From NCBI GenBank assembly GCA_043554545.1, contig CP121337.1, forward strand, positions 434,001-498,000: a DNA stretch of 64,000 nucleotides. The letters are read 5' to 3'. Source of the DNA: UBA7330 sp043554545. GTDB taxonomy: Bacteria > Bacteroidota > Bacteroidia > Cytophagales > Cyclobacteriaceae. Position 1 is the stretch's first letter; every line of letters begins with the position of its first letter. The position numbers and the translations under genes are program-made. Positions 26,895 through 36,282 of the stretch are shown here, piece after piece. The notes under the pieces were generated by a model. It was not told the DNA's origin and ran no database searches. It saw only the letters and a program-made list of their open reading frames with translations.

Positions 26895-28220
26895 ATGAAA
26901 AATAACCCAATCTATCTTTTTCTCCTATTTTTTCTTTTTTCCGCTTGTTCCGTTGAGCAATCGGAGACAGCCGATGAAACGGTTCAACCAAACATTGTTT
27001 TGATTATTTCTGATGATCAAAGCTGGACAGACTATAGTTTTATGGGGCACCCTTCCATTGAAACACCCCGTCTGGATCAAATGGCTAATGAGAGCCTGAC
27101 ATTCACTTACGGCTATGCTTCGGCGCCTTTGTGTAGCCCATCTCTGGCTTCGATGATCACCGGCCTATATCCTCATCAACATAAAATATTGGGTAACGAT
27201 CCTGTATTCGAATCCAAAAATCAAAATTACCGCAAGGAATGGATGCAGGAACGTCGAAAGTTGTACCAGCCGCTTATTAATAATTTTAAAGAGATTGAAA
27301 CCATTGCAGACTTACTTGGGGACAAAGGCTATACGTCCATTCAGACCGGAAAGTGGTGGCTGGGGAACTATGCCAATGGTGGTTTTGACAAGGGAATGAC
27401 TCATGGAGATCCTACAAGAGGCGGCCGTCATGGAGATGTTGGCTTAGATATTGGGCGAGAGGGTCTTGATGAAATTTACAATTTCATGGATAGCTCCAGG
27501 AATGCTGATAAACCATTTTTTGTATGGTATGCACCATTTCTACCGCATGCGCCTCATACACCCCCTGATAGTCTCTACCAGAAATATGCTGCAAAAACAT
27601 CGTCAGAAGCTGTAGCCAGATACTGGGCCATGTGTGAGTGGTTTGATATTACTTGCGGACAGTTGATCGATTATGTAGATCAACAGGGAATGACAGAAAA
27701 CACCTTGTTTATCTACGTGACAGATAATGGCTGGATTCAGGACCCTGACAGACCCAATCGATATGCTCCGCGCTCAAAACGGGAGCCGTATGAAATGGGA
27801 ATCCGAACGCCGATCATGTTTAGGTGGACGGGTACCATCGAACCAGAAATGAATGAAATAGATCCTGTGAGCAGTATCGACATTGCAACAACAATCCTTG
27901 GGATAACGGGTATTGAGCCAGCTTCTGGGATGCAAGGTGTTAATGTGTTGGATAAAAAGGCACTCAAAGCGAGAGACCTCATCTTTGCAGAAAATTATGC
28001 ACATGATTTCAGCACGATTGATTCCAGTTTATATCATCGGATAGCCATTGACATGCCATATAAATTGATTTTGCCGGATCCAAACAATCAGCCAGACGAT
28101 GAAATTGAACTTTTCAATATTGTAGAGGACCCGCATGAGCGGAAAAATCTAGCAACCACTAATTCGGAAAAAGTCGATGAGCTTACCGGGAAGATTGAAT
28201 CCTGGTGGAGTAAGAATTAA
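26895..28220 (+). CDS. S1-family sulfatase lipoprotein with altered formylglycine motif
   Basis: This 441-residue protein has a lipoprotein leader (LFSAC, Cys18) and the arylsulfatase fold: metal aspartates in IISDDQSW, the active-site segment at 80-91, QTGKWWLG with the Lys, and FIYVTDNGW. The cysteine that would become formylglycine is Cys80, but the motif reads C-S-P-S-L, so the arginine of the usual C-x-P-x-R is leucine. Whether it is still matured is uncertain. Gene context (acyltransferase, fucosidase and deacetylase beyond) suggests action on sulfated polysaccharides outside the cell. Confidence 0.87.
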   Translation: MKNNPIYLFLLFFLFSACSVEQSETADETVQPNIVLIISDDQSWTDYSFMGHPSIETPRLDQMANESLTFTYGYASAPLCSPSLASMITGLYPHQHKILGNDPVFESKNQNYRKEWMQERRKLYQPLINNFKEIETIADLLGDKGYTSIQTGKWWLGNYANGGFDKGMTHGDPTRGGRHGDVGLDIGREGLDEIYNFMDSSRNADKPFFVWYAPFLPHAPHTPPDSLYQKYAAKTSSEAVARYWAMCEWFDITCGQLIDYVDQQGMTENTLFIYVTDNGWIQDPDRPNRYAPRSKREPYEMGIRTPIMFRWTGTIEPEMNEIDPVSSIDIATTILGITGIEPASGMQGVNVLDKKALKARDLIFAENYAHDFSTIDSSLYHRIAIDMPYKLILPDPNNQPDDEIELFNIVEDPHERKNLATTNSEKVDELTGKIESWWSKN

Positions 28221-28261
28221 TGGATCTGACCCGGGTTTAAGTAACCGGTCTTGTCTTATAC

Positions 28262-29374
28262 CTATACCCTTAGAAATAACTTCTGTTTATAGAGGAGGTA
28301 AAGAAAGGCCCATTCGACAGCAAGGAAGCAAAAAACCATAACCACGCTGTTATATGGCTCACCCACTAATTGGTCCACCCATCCAAAAATCGCGTTGGTG
28401 CTGTATGACCAATTGATAAACCGGCCTGACATATAGATGAGAATGGAATTCATGCCAATAACTCGGAAGAAGAAGGCCCATTTTTGATAACCTTTGACAT
28501 CAATCACGTAGTAGAAGGCGACCATTAACAAAATACTGATTCCACCACATAGTAATGTAAATGGACTTGTCCAAAGGTTTTTGTTGATAGGAAATACCAA
28601 ACCCCATAGCTGAGCAACAACGATTAATGAGACACCAATTGCTACAAGTGTGAGTAGTGTTTTCTTTTGGGTATCTACAGTTACTTGTCTGAGTTGATTT
28701 CCAGTATATATCCCGAGGAGTGCCGTAGAAATAGCGGGGATGGTAGAAAAAAGTCCTTCCGGATCATGAATTCCTAGATACATCCTGCCTGGCATGACCA
28801 ACCGATCCAGGTATGAGATGATGTTGCCCTCCATAGAAAACGTACCAGCTGGAAATCCAGGGGCAGCAGCAAACAGAAACAGCAGCCAGTAGCCTATTAA
28901 AAGGCTGGCAAACCATATGATCTGACCCTTTTGATTGGTATAGAGGTATATAATATTGGCAAACATGTAGGCCAATCCAATTCTGGCAAGTACACTGCCA
29001 AATCGAATCTCCTCAAGGGGCATGATTTTTAGGCCGTTGTTGTAAACAACCCCTAAAGCAACCAGTATCAATCCTCTTTTGATAACCTTGAAGAGGAGGT
29101 CTTTTTTGCTTTTACCACGCTCCAATTGCTTTCCGATTGAGAATGGTGTTGCTACCCCTGCCAAAAAGAGGAACAACGGAAATATTAAATCATAGGCTGC
29201 AAACCCATTCCATTCAGGATGCGTAAATTGGTTTGCGAGACCCACCCATAGGGGTGCTTCTGTGATTTTGGCAAGTCGATAGAAAATTACTTCTGCGCCC
29301 ATGATCCAGAACATGTCGAATCCTCGTAAGGCATCAAGAGAATAAAGGCGTTGGTTGATCGTCGGAGGATTCAT
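28262..29374 (-). CDS. COG4299-type membrane acyltransferase (HGSNAT-like, DUF5009)
   Basis: A 370-residue protein with about ten membrane helices and the typical opening SLDALRGFDMFWIMG. It belongs to the bacterial relatives of heparan-alpha-glucosaminide N-acetyltransferase, which move acetyl from cytoplasmic acetyl-CoA across the membrane onto amino sugars. The loop with the FPLFLFLAGVATPFS block is conserved. The start has a good ribosome site (AAAGGA directly upstream). It lies among carbohydrate genes; the acceptor is unknown. Confidence 0.85.
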   Translation of the reverse strand: MNPPTINQRLYSLDALRGFDMFWIMGAEVIFYRLAKITEAPLWVGLANQFTHPEWNGFAAYDLIFPLFLFLAGVATPFSIGKQLERGKSKKDLLFKVIKRGLILVALGVVYNNGLKIMPLEEIRFGSVLARIGLAYMFANIIYLYTNQKGQIIWFASLLIGYWLLFLFAAAPGFPAGTFSMEGNIISYLDRLVMPGRMYLGIHDPEGLFSTIPAISTALLGIYTGNQLRQVTVDTQKKTLLTLVAIGVSLIVVAQLWGLVFPINKNLWTSPFTLLCGGISILLMVAFYYVIDVKGYQKWAFFFRVIGMNSILIYMSGRFINWSYSTNAIFGWVDQLVGEPYNSVVMVFCFLAVEWAFLYLLYKQKLFLRV

Positions 29375-29399
29375 TCCTTTCAGGTGATAAATAAAGCGC

Positions 29400-29407
29400 C
29401 AAATATA
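29400..29407 (-). promoter_or_regulatory. candidate -7 promoter element for the acyltransferase gene
   Basis: The minus strand reads TATATTTG, matching the Bacteroidota TAnnTTTG element, 26 bases before the start at 29374. A -33 TTG is not obvious. Confidence 0.45.
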
Positions 29408-29458
29408 GGCGTTTGACCATTAAATCGGTTGCGTGATACCTGTTAAACAAGTATTTAA

Positions 29459-30343
29459 TTACTTGAGGGTAATATTTTTCTGATTACCATACCCATGGAG
29501 TACTACGCTATCAGGATAAATATCCAGAATGGCATAAGAACTGATCATGGTATCCACCATGCCAAAAACAGTAACATAGTGGATGCCATTTTTAAACTCG
29601 TAATTACCCGCATGGTTATGTCCATTAATAAAAGCAAAGACCTGAGGGCTGTTTTCAAGGATTTCAAGGATTTCGTAATCATTCCAAATATTGTGTCCAT
29701 TACCCTCTGGCCTTAATGGCATATGTGAGTAAAGAATGACCTGTTGGTCTAGCAATTCCGCGCTATCTAATTGCTTTTTAAGCCAGGATTGTTGCTCCTT
29801 TCCAATTGCGCTATTCCAGCGATGGTTGTTTGATTGTCCTACCGTAGATTCATAATAGCCATTTACTTCACTGGTATCGTGATTGTGCAGGGGGTTGGAG
29901 AAATAGGCGTAATCAGTGGCGTCCAAAACAATAAAGCGCCAGTCTTTTCTTACATAAGCATAGTAATAATCAGGCATTGATAATCGCTCCAATAATTGAC
30001 TTAAATGACTGGAGTCAATGGCAAAATCATGATTCCCGAGAAGCTGATAGCTTTCAATGTCAGGATTGAGTTTTTCGTATACAGGCAAGATGGAATCATA
30101 ACTCGTCCAATCCAGATCGATCACATCTCCCAGCGTTTGGACAAAGTCTATCTGGTAATGGTTGAAGGTATCAACAGCTTCTTTAAGCTTCCAGGTAGAT
30201 TCGCGATAGTAGCGTTTGCCAGCTGTGGGTTGGTTTGCATATTGTGGGTCGGCAACCAAACCAATTTTTAGGATGGGCTTTGTATCCGAACATGATACCA
30301 GAACGATTAAGATCAAAGTGATGTAAGTGATTTGGTATTTCAT
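29459..30343 (-). CDS. calcineurin-like metallophosphoesterase lipoprotein
   Basis: The 294-residue protein has a lipoprotein leader (LVSC) and the metallophosphoesterase ligand series: GLVADPQYAN (D-x-Q in place of the usual D-x-H), TLGDVIDLD (GDxxD), LLGNHDF (GNHD), YSHMPL and INGHNHAGN (GHxH). Relatives hydrolyse phosphodiesters or phosphomonoesters such as ADP-ribose and CDP-alcohols. As a lipoprotein it should act in the periplasm or at the surface. It is the last assigned gene on the minus strand before the transposase remnant. Confidence 0.85.
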   Translation of the reverse strand: MKYQITYITLILIVLVSCSDTKPILKIGLVADPQYANQPTAGKRYYRESTWKLKEAVDTFNHYQIDFVQTLGDVIDLDWTSYDSILPVYEKLNPDIESYQLLGNHDFAIDSSHLSQLLERLSMPDYYYAYVRKDWRFIVLDATDYAYFSNPLHNHDTSEVNGYYESTVGQSNNHRWNSAIGKEQQSWLKKQLDSAELLDQQVILYSHMPLRPEGNGHNIWNDYEILEILENSPQVFAFINGHNHAGNYEFKNGIHYVTVFGMVDTMISSYAILDIYPDSVVLHGYGNQKNITLK

Positions 30344-30432
30344 TTTAGTTGGAGGGTATACCTTCTTTCAGTTGCCAAGCATTTGGGTTGGCTATTGCTA
30401 TTCATGGTCAGTTTGTAAAAAGTAGCATTAGT

Positions 30433-30440
30433 CAAATATA
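30433..30440 (-). promoter_or_regulatory. candidate -7 promoter element for the phosphoesterase gene
   Basis: TATATTTG on the minus strand, about 90 bases before the start at 30343, matches the Bacteroidota promoter consensus. Confidence 0.4.
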
Positions 30441-30513
30441 GTGAGATCTATTAACCTGTCAGGTGAAGTTTTTATCGAAACAAAAGTATTTGTCGCCAGT
30501 GGCTTCAGTTCCA

Positions 30514-30539
30514 CTCAGAGTCACCGAAGGGACTTTGAG
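30514..30539. repeat. REP-like hairpin, left copy
   Basis: A 9-bp stem (CTCAGAGTC with GACTTTGAG, one wobble) closes the 8-base loop ACCGAAGG. A near-identical element lies in opposite orientation at 30747-30772, and the two flank a REP-associated transposase fragment. Confidence 0.75.
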
Positions 30540-30562
30540 AATAAGGAAATTATTAGATTGTC

Positions 30563-30729
30563 ATGACGCTATCGACAAGGTTATGGATTACATTCATCAT
30601 AATCCTGTCACAGGTAAATGGACTCTGGCCACAGTTTTTTCTGACTACCAGTATTCAAGCACAGCATTTTATGAGGATGGAAAGCCCGATCCATATGGTT
30701 GTGACGATTTCAGGGAATACTTTGAATGA
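30563..30729 (+). pseudogene. C-terminal remnant of a REP-associated tyrosine transposase (Y1_Tnp/RAYT)
   Basis: The last 55 codons give AIDKVMDYIHHNPV, then KWTLATVFSDYQYSSTAFYE, matching the conserved C-terminal part of IS200-like REP-associated transposases (DYIHxNPV followed by YxYSSAxxY). The N-terminal catalytic part with HUH and Tyr is missing; upstream the open frame runs into the left hairpin and is not transposase-like. A complete RAYT has about 150-200 residues, so only the tail remains and it cannot be active. Confidence 0.8.
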
Positions 30730-30746
30730 GGTGATCGGTGTTAAAA

Positions 30747-30772
30747 ATCAGAGTCCCTTTGGTGACTCTGAT
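30747..30772. repeat. REP-like hairpin, right copy
   Basis: A perfect 9-bp stem (ATCAGAGTC with GACTCTGAT) closes the loop CCTTTGGT, the reverse complement of the left loop apart from one base. It begins 18 bases after the transposase remnant. Confidence 0.78.
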
Positions 30773-30889
30773 AAGATTAATGTTAGAGTTACTAAGACAT
30801 ATGTGAAATGGTGATTCATTTGTAATTCATGTTTTTAGAATATCTATTGTAATCTATCAACTAATTATTAATGTTTAAATTAAGTAGAA

Positions 30890-31684
30890 TCAGCGATTTG
30901 TTCGGACATAGTTGGAGATCTCACCAACCGGAGCCACCCAGATATCATCACTTTCAGATAAGTATTTCAATAATTTATTAAGCATTTTAACTTCTGTCGT
31001 TTGGCTCCCCTTCGATCCGATATCGTGTCCTGCCAACACGAGCCAAAGGCCATCCTTTCTTGCCGTTTCAATCAGGTTCAGGATGTACTTAAAATCTTTT
31101 CCGTCCATCTCCATACCGGTAATCTGAGAGAGATCGCAATAGGCCGGGTCATTGGGTGCTTCATCCAGCCAGGTTCTTCCCGACATAAATTCTCCAGACA
31201 CAACAGGGACATAACTTTGGGTATCAAAACCCCTGCCTACAAAAGTCTGACCGCAGGGATAAGCAAACTCGGTTGCCTCAACGCCGAGTATTTCATTGAG
31301 CTGGGAATTGGCTGTTACCAATTCATTACGGATATCTGATAATTTCATTTCTTCTAAAGCTTTGTCACGTGCCCAGAGGAAGTTTCCGGAGCAAGGGTGC
31401 GTTAAGGAGTGATTCCCAATTTCATGGCCATCCTGGACGGCCTGCTTCCAGCCATCAAGTGATCTTTGTACCGCCGATGGTACGACATAAAAGGTAGCCT
31501 TGATGCCATACTTGTTCAGAATGGGGGTTCCAACTTCTACCTGACTTGAGCGACCGTCATCCCAGGTCAGGCTGAGGGCCATGGTTTTTTGATCTGGCCA
31601 ATGGAATGGCGTATTCTGCGCATAGCTCTCTGAAAGCGTAACAACAGCACATGTGATGAGGAGGATTGTAATGAGCTTTTTCAT
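30890..31684 (-). CDS. secreted polysaccharide deacetylase (NodB/CE4-type)
   Basis: The 264-residue protein has a signal peptide (to about SYAQN) and the NodB homology domain: motif 1 as LSLTWDDGRSS (Asp-Asp), motif 2 as HEIGNHSLTHP (H-S-x-x-H zinc ligands), and a later AGHDIGSKG block. CE4 enzymes remove acetyl groups from amino-sugar polymers such as chitin or peptidoglycan, though broader polysaccharide activity is known. It follows the fucosidase by 16 bases and ends the three-gene operon that starts at 36079. Confidence 0.87.
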   Translation of the reverse strand: MKKLITILLITCAVVTLSESYAQNTPFHWPDQKTMALSLTWDDGRSSQVEVGTPILNKYGIKATFYVVPSAVQRSLDGWKQAVQDGHEIGNHSLTHPCSGNFLWARDKALEEMKLSDIRNELVTANSQLNEILGVEATEFAYPCGQTFVGRGFDTQSYVPVVSGEFMSGRTWLDEAPNDPAYCDLSQITGMEMDGKDFKYILNLIETARKDGLWLVLAGHDIGSKGSQTTEVKMLNKLLKYLSESDDIWVAPVGEISNYVRTNR

Positions 31685-31700
31685 AGGTATATCGTTGCTA

Positions 31701-33095
31701 TTATTTCACAATAAAAATTTCAAAACTTTGAATCTGCGGCTCATCCCTGGATTCGGTCACGACGAGCCGAATGGCTGAAACATTTAACTCATCAAAGCGG
31801 TGGATAAACTTATGTCCAATGCAAGAACCTTCAAAGATCGTTTTCCAGCCCCTGCCAGTTCTACCTTCCAGCTTGAATTTGCTTACCCTTTCTCCTTTTG
31901 AAATGTCTTCCATCAACACAATGTGATTTACTTTTTCCATTTTAGGGAGATTAATATTAATTTTTTTTCCGGTGCCAGAAGTGGAAATAATGGGAGTAGA
32001 AAACCTTCGCTTAATTTCACTGCCAAAGGCTTTGAGTCTTTCAACATCAGGCTGAGGGAGCAAGCCGTCAGCATTTGGCGTTAGCCCTAGAATGAGGGAG
32101 CTATTTCGCCCTATGGATTTATAATACATGTTCATGAGGTCTGTAAGCGGATAGATATACTGATCTTCACCCGGACTCCAAAACCACTCGTGACTGCCTT
32201 TACCACGAAGTGGAGCATCGCTCATTGCAGGCATGTAATATGTGCCCGCTGGATCTCCAGTTTTAAGTAGGGCAAAATTGTTGATTTGAATCTCTTTTTT
32301 TGCGCTTTCACCTGCGCCAATGGCCTGGTATGGGAAGGTTCCCCAACATGGATAATTGACAGTGCCGGACTCACTTCCCCCCCAACGCATGTCAGCGCGT
32401 TGTAGGTTGTGGTAGAATAGACAATTAGGCTGGTATTTTTCAAATATAGAAAGCACATCCGGCCCACCTTGTTCCGGACCATGAGCACCACCGTCGAACC
32501 ATACGATGGCCCAATCACCATAGCGGGTAAATACCTCTTCGACAATACTTTCGATCATGGTGTTGTAATGCTCCTGTCTGTTCTGTGTAAATGAATTATC
32601 TCCATGTACTTTGAAATCATAGATCCCATAAAATGAGTTCCACCGTGTGCCGATATATACGCCGGGCAGTATTCCGTACTTTTCGCATGATTTTTTAAAG
32701 TCACGAAGAATATCACCTTTTCCATCCTGCCACTTGAGTGCTTTCATATTGTAAGGTGTTGCATCGCTTTGGTGCAAAAAGAACCCTGTTTCGTGGCTCA
32801 CGGTCAGGATAGCGATCTTAATACCAGCATCTTTTGCCGCCTTGATCCATTGGTCTGTATCCAGTGATTTTGGATTGAAAATATTATAATCCTCGATAGG
32901 TGTAATCCTATTTTTCTGCTGGTTGTATTTGGCGCTGTCAAATACATGAAGGTCATAGGAGAATAAAGCAACCAACTCGGCATTTTGCCAGTCCATTTGA
33001 GCGGTGGATGGTAAGGGTATTTCATGCTGAGCATGTAAGTTTAGATACATGCCTAGTAAGGCTATCATTCCTATTCTTTTATATAAATACTTCAT
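31701..33095 (-). CDS. GH29 alpha-L-fucosidase
   Basis: A 464-residue secreted protein (signal peptide to about HAQHE). It has a GH29 TIM barrel, with the substrate-binding segment ILTVSHETGFFLH (a variant of the usual KHHDGF motif) and the nucleophile Asp201 in AIVWFDGGAHG. The last about 120 residues form a beta-rich F5/8-type appendage (SKFKLEGRTGRGWKTIF). GH29 enzymes release alpha-L-fucose with retention. The start overlaps the stop of the upstream cytochrome gene by four bases (ATGA), so the two are coupled. Neighbouring deacetylase and sulfatase genes suggest a fucose-containing glycan. Confidence 0.88.
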   Translation of the reverse strand: MKYLYKRIGMIALLGMYLNLHAQHEIPLPSTAQMDWQNAELVALFSYDLHVFDSAKYNQQKNRITPIEDYNIFNPKSLDTDQWIKAAKDAGIKIAILTVSHETGFFLHQSDATPYNMKALKWQDGKGDILRDFKKSCEKYGILPGVYIGTRWNSFYGIYDFKVHGDNSFTQNRQEHYNTMIESIVEEVFTRYGDWAIVWFDGGAHGPEQGGPDVLSIFEKYQPNCLFYHNLQRADMRWGGSESGTVNYPCWGTFPYQAIGAGESAKKEIQINNFALLKTGDPAGTYYMPAMSDAPLRGKGSHEWFWSPGEDQYIYPLTDLMNMYYKSIGRNSSLILGLTPNADGLLPQPDVERLKAFGSEIKRRFSTPIISTSGTGKKININLPKMEKVNHIVLMEDISKGERVSKFKLEGRTGRGWKTIFEGSCIGHKFIHRFDELNVSAIRLVVTESRDEPQIQSFEIFIVK

Positions 33096-36079
33096 CTCCT
33101 AACAGTGTTTTTTAAATATGCCAATAAATCCGCCATCTCCTCAATGCTGATCTGTGCATAAAGGTTTTGTGGCATGGCAGAATTCTCAAAGGCTTTAATG
33201 CTTTTAATAGTTGATCTGTTGATGGTTTGATCCTGGCCGGCTGCATTCCTCAGGGTCATGGAAGATGGGCTTTCGTCAGCGATGATCCCGGACATGAATT
33301 CCCCGTTATTCAATTCCAACTGCCACAGTTCATATCCGTCGGCAATGGACCTGTTGGGATGTAGTATGTCCAGTAACAAAGCCGAAAGACTTCTGTTTTG
33401 CACCGAGGCGAGGTCGGGACCAAATGCAATACCATTTTGGTTGCTTTTCTGATGGCAGGTTCCACAGGATTGTCTGAATACCTGCTCACCAGTATCGGAG
33501 TTGCCGTTGATGGCAAGGGCTTCTTTGTATTGAGACCAGATGGAGTCTGCATTTAGCTCATTCCCGCTCAGGATACGCCTGGCCAGGGCCCTGATATCAT
33601 CATTTTGACTGTTTAATAGCTGCACGGTCTTTGGCCAGGAAATACTGGAGGGATGGATCTTTCCGGATTGAATGGAATTCAGGATCAATCGTTTACCTTC
33701 ATTACTGTTTGTCAGTATTTGTACGGCTCTGGTTCGCTCATCAGGAAGTAATTGTGGCCATGCATTGACCAGGAATGGAAGTGCATGTGTGCCTACGAAT
33801 TGATGGGCTCTCAGGGCGCTTTCACGAATAAGCGGATTTGTTTCTGCTAATAAATACTTCTGAAAGAGTTGAAGGTGCTGATCAGCGTTTGTCCGGGCAA
33901 GAACTTTAAGTGCATCCGAAATGAGTTCGGGGTCAGCATCGCCTTGCTTGATGTATGCCAGGGCTTTATGCTGGAGCTTGTTTTCCTGATGCTTAAAGTA
34001 TCCTGCTTCATCAAGTAAATCGATGCTTCTGGACCTGATCCTGGTGTTCGTCATGAGATCAAATTTCGATTCAAGTAACTGAAGGTTATGAGGGCTTATG
34101 CTTAGCGATGGGTTGTCAGAAATACTTCGCGAAATGCCATCCAGAATGATAGGTGAGTACCAGATTGCTTCACTAGATTCTAAGGTGCTGGTCAAAAAGG
34201 AATTGATCTCATGGGAGCTACCTGATCTTGAGATGAGCTCACTCAACCTGCGGAAAAACAAAGTAGTATTTGGCGTCTGTATGGACAATAAATCATTTTG
34301 TGCTTGATCATATACTGCTTTGACATCCAGGTCTTTCGCTGAAAGTGCTGCCAGCTGCATCCACTCATCCTCGATGTCCTCGAACAGGAGTTTCGTCCTG
34401 GCATTGGCCACCTTTTGTGAAGATAGTTCACCCAATGTGAGTAGTAGCTGGTACCTGACTTTGGCATTAGGGTCATCGGTCATTGCCAACAGGGCTTCGG
34501 ATAATGTCATGGATTTATTCAGTCTGCGCTCCGTTACTTTTATGGCTTGCTCCCGAACATTTGGTGAGGCGTCATTCAATAACCGGAGTAGTGACTTATC
34601 TGATAAAACTTCTTTACCCGATAGTATCCACATGGCATGTATCTTTCCCGTTTCATTCAGGCCTTGTGTGAGGGCAGTGGTTATAGAATGCGCTAATTCA
34701 TCGTAATTACGTTCCATCAGCAATCGTTGTGCATGTGTTCTCCACCATCCGTTTTTATTGTTCAATTGCTGAATCAATTCCGCGTCGCTCATGGAGGAAA
34801 GATTCAGGTTGTCTAAAAAATTTGGAGGAGAGGTGCCAGAGGGAGTAATCCGATAGATGCGACCCTGGTTGACGCCAGCATAGAGGTCACCGGAGTTGAT
34901 AACTTCATCAGAAAGCCATTCCGGATGCTCTATAACCTTGCGATAGTAATCAATCAGGTAGATGGCTCCATCAGGACCTACATAATGGTTGACCGGTCTG
35001 AACCAGGAGTCTTTGGAAGCCAGAAATTCCTGATTTTGTAACATGTTTTCAGCTTCGAAGCTGGCACCTTTTTCTGTGACCTTATCTACATGCACCATGT
35101 TATGAACAGGTTCAGCTGTGAAAATGGCGTTTTGGTATTCCATCGGAAATATTCCTCCCTGATACCACATGATTCCACAGGCTGAGGTGATCATCCCGAC
35201 GTCAGTCAGTAGCTGGTGGTTGGGATTTTCGGTAATCGGATAGATCTCAAAGCCTTTTCCGCTTTTAGGAATGTAGGTCCTGCCATTGGGAATTAGCAAA
35301 TCCTTGTTGCGTTGAATATACGGCGCATCGATGACCTCATAAAAAAGGTGATCGGCATTGCTGGTCAGAAAGTGATGACCGTAAGGATCAAAGGTATGTC
35401 CGAACTGGCCTCTGGAAGCGCCCGTCTCCAGCTTGCCCTGATCCGGCTGAAACCTGACAGTTAAGCCATTGGCATTTTGAGAGAGTGACTGGGCATCCGG
35501 ATTACTTGGGAAATGAACAGCGGACCCACGATCTCCCAGTACCTCTTCAAAGTTTTTTGATCGGACAGCCCCCTCATGAGACAGGTAAATCCAGTTATCA
35601 ATACCAAAGATTGGGTTGTTTACATTGTGCTGAGGGTTTGACCTGGCAAACCCGGTTAAAAGCACCTGCTTAATATCGGCTTTGCCATCATCATTGGTAT
35701 CTTCTATGTACAGGACATTGGGAGGATCTGTTACTAGAAAGCCCTGCTTCCAGCGCATAATCCCTGTCGGCAAAACCAGACTGTCCATAAAAACCGTACT
35801 TGCATCTGGTATCCCATCCCCATCGGTGTCTTCGAGCCGTTTAACTTTCCCACTGCCTGAGAGATCCAGGGGGTATCCATGCATCTCAACCACATACCAC
35901 CTGCCCAATTCATCAATTTCCATATCTACCGGATCGGAGATGAGTGGTTCCATGGCCATGAGCTCGATCTGAAAACCTTCAGCGATTTCAAAGGAATCCA
36001 AAAAGGTCGATTCACCTCTACCGGATTGCTGACATTGACTAAATAACAGGAGCGCCAGAAATAGAAAATGTTGCTTCAT
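33092..36079 (-). CDS. PVC-type cytochrome c with propeller and HEAT-repeat domains
   Basis: The start at 36079 begins a lipoprotein leader (LLLFSQC); an in-frame ATG at 36139 adds 20 unlikely residues. The 995-residue protein has an N-terminal beta-propeller of the membrane-bound dehydrogenase type (RLEDTDGDGIPDASTVF, FGIDNWIYLSHEG, GPDGAIYLIDYYRKVIEHP), a central alpha-helical HEAT-like region (about 450-830), and a C-terminal cytochrome c domain with the haem motif CGTCH followed by a Met-rich tail. This architecture (PVC-type haem-binding CxxCH protein) is common in sugar-degrading Planctomycetota and Bacteroidota and is thought to oxidise carbohydrates, but the substrate is unproven. It leads the operon with the fucosidase and deacetylase. 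Confidence 0.87.
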   Translation of the reverse strand: MKQHFLFLALLLFSQCQQSGRGESTFLDSFEIAEGFQIELMAMEPLISDPVDMEIDELGRWYVVEMHGYPLDLSGSGKVKRLEDTDGDGIPDASTVFMDSLVLPTGIMRWKQGFLVTDPPNVLYIEDTNDDGKADIKQVLLTGFARSNPQHNVNNPIFGIDNWIYLSHEGAVRSKNFEEVLGDRGSAVHFPSNPDAQSLSQNANGLTVRFQPDQGKLETGASRGQFGHTFDPYGHHFLTSNADHLFYEVIDAPYIQRNKDLLIPNGRTYIPKSGKGFEIYPITENPNHQLLTDVGMITSACGIMWYQGGIFPMEYQNAIFTAEPVHNMVHVDKVTEKGASFEAENMLQNQEFLASKDSWFRPVNHYVGPDGAIYLIDYYRKVIEHPEWLSDEVINSGDLYAGVNQGRIYRITPSGTSPPNFLDNLNLSSMSDAELIQQLNNKNGWWRTHAQRLLMERNYDELAHSITTALTQGLNETGKIHAMWILSGKEVLSDKSLLRLLNDASPNVREQAIKVTERRLNKSMTLSEALLAMTDDPNAKVRYQLLLTLGELSSQKVANARTKLLFEDIEDEWMQLAALSAKDLDVKAVYDQAQNDLLSIQTPNTTLFFRRLSELISRSGSSHEINSFLTSTLESSEAIWYSPIILDGISRSISDNPSLSISPHNLQLLESKFDLMTNTRIRSRSIDLLDEAGYFKHQENKLQHKALAYIKQGDADPELISDALKVLARTNADQHLQLFQKYLLAETNPLIRESALRAHQFVGTHALPFLVNAWPQLLPDERTRAVQILTNSNEGKRLILNSIQSGKIHPSSISWPKTVQLLNSQNDDIRALARRILSGNELNADSIWSQYKEALAINGNSDTGEQVFRQSCGTCHQKSNQNGIAFGPDLASVQNRSLSALLLDILHPNRSIADGYELWQLELNNGEFMSGIIADESPSSMTLRNAAGQDQTINRSTIKSIKAFENSAMPQNLYAQISIEEMADLLAYLKNTVRR

Positions 36080-36282
36080 TAACGAGGAGTTGCAATGATC
36101 AATTAAAGGTATGTGAAAGGATTTACTTTCTGAAATCATAACTATAAGCGCATCGCAACCATGCGGTTTTTGTTTGAAAGGCGAGTAACCTTCTTAAAGG
36201 TATAGATGGTTCTGATTAATATTCGCTAAATGCGATGCAGTACGAAGCCCTGTTATTTGTGCATTAAAAGGATCAAATAAGA

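Noticed and set aside
30463..30562. Upstream part of the transposase open frame as a real N-terminus
   Set aside because: It runs through the left hairpin and has no resemblance to the transposase N-terminal domain.
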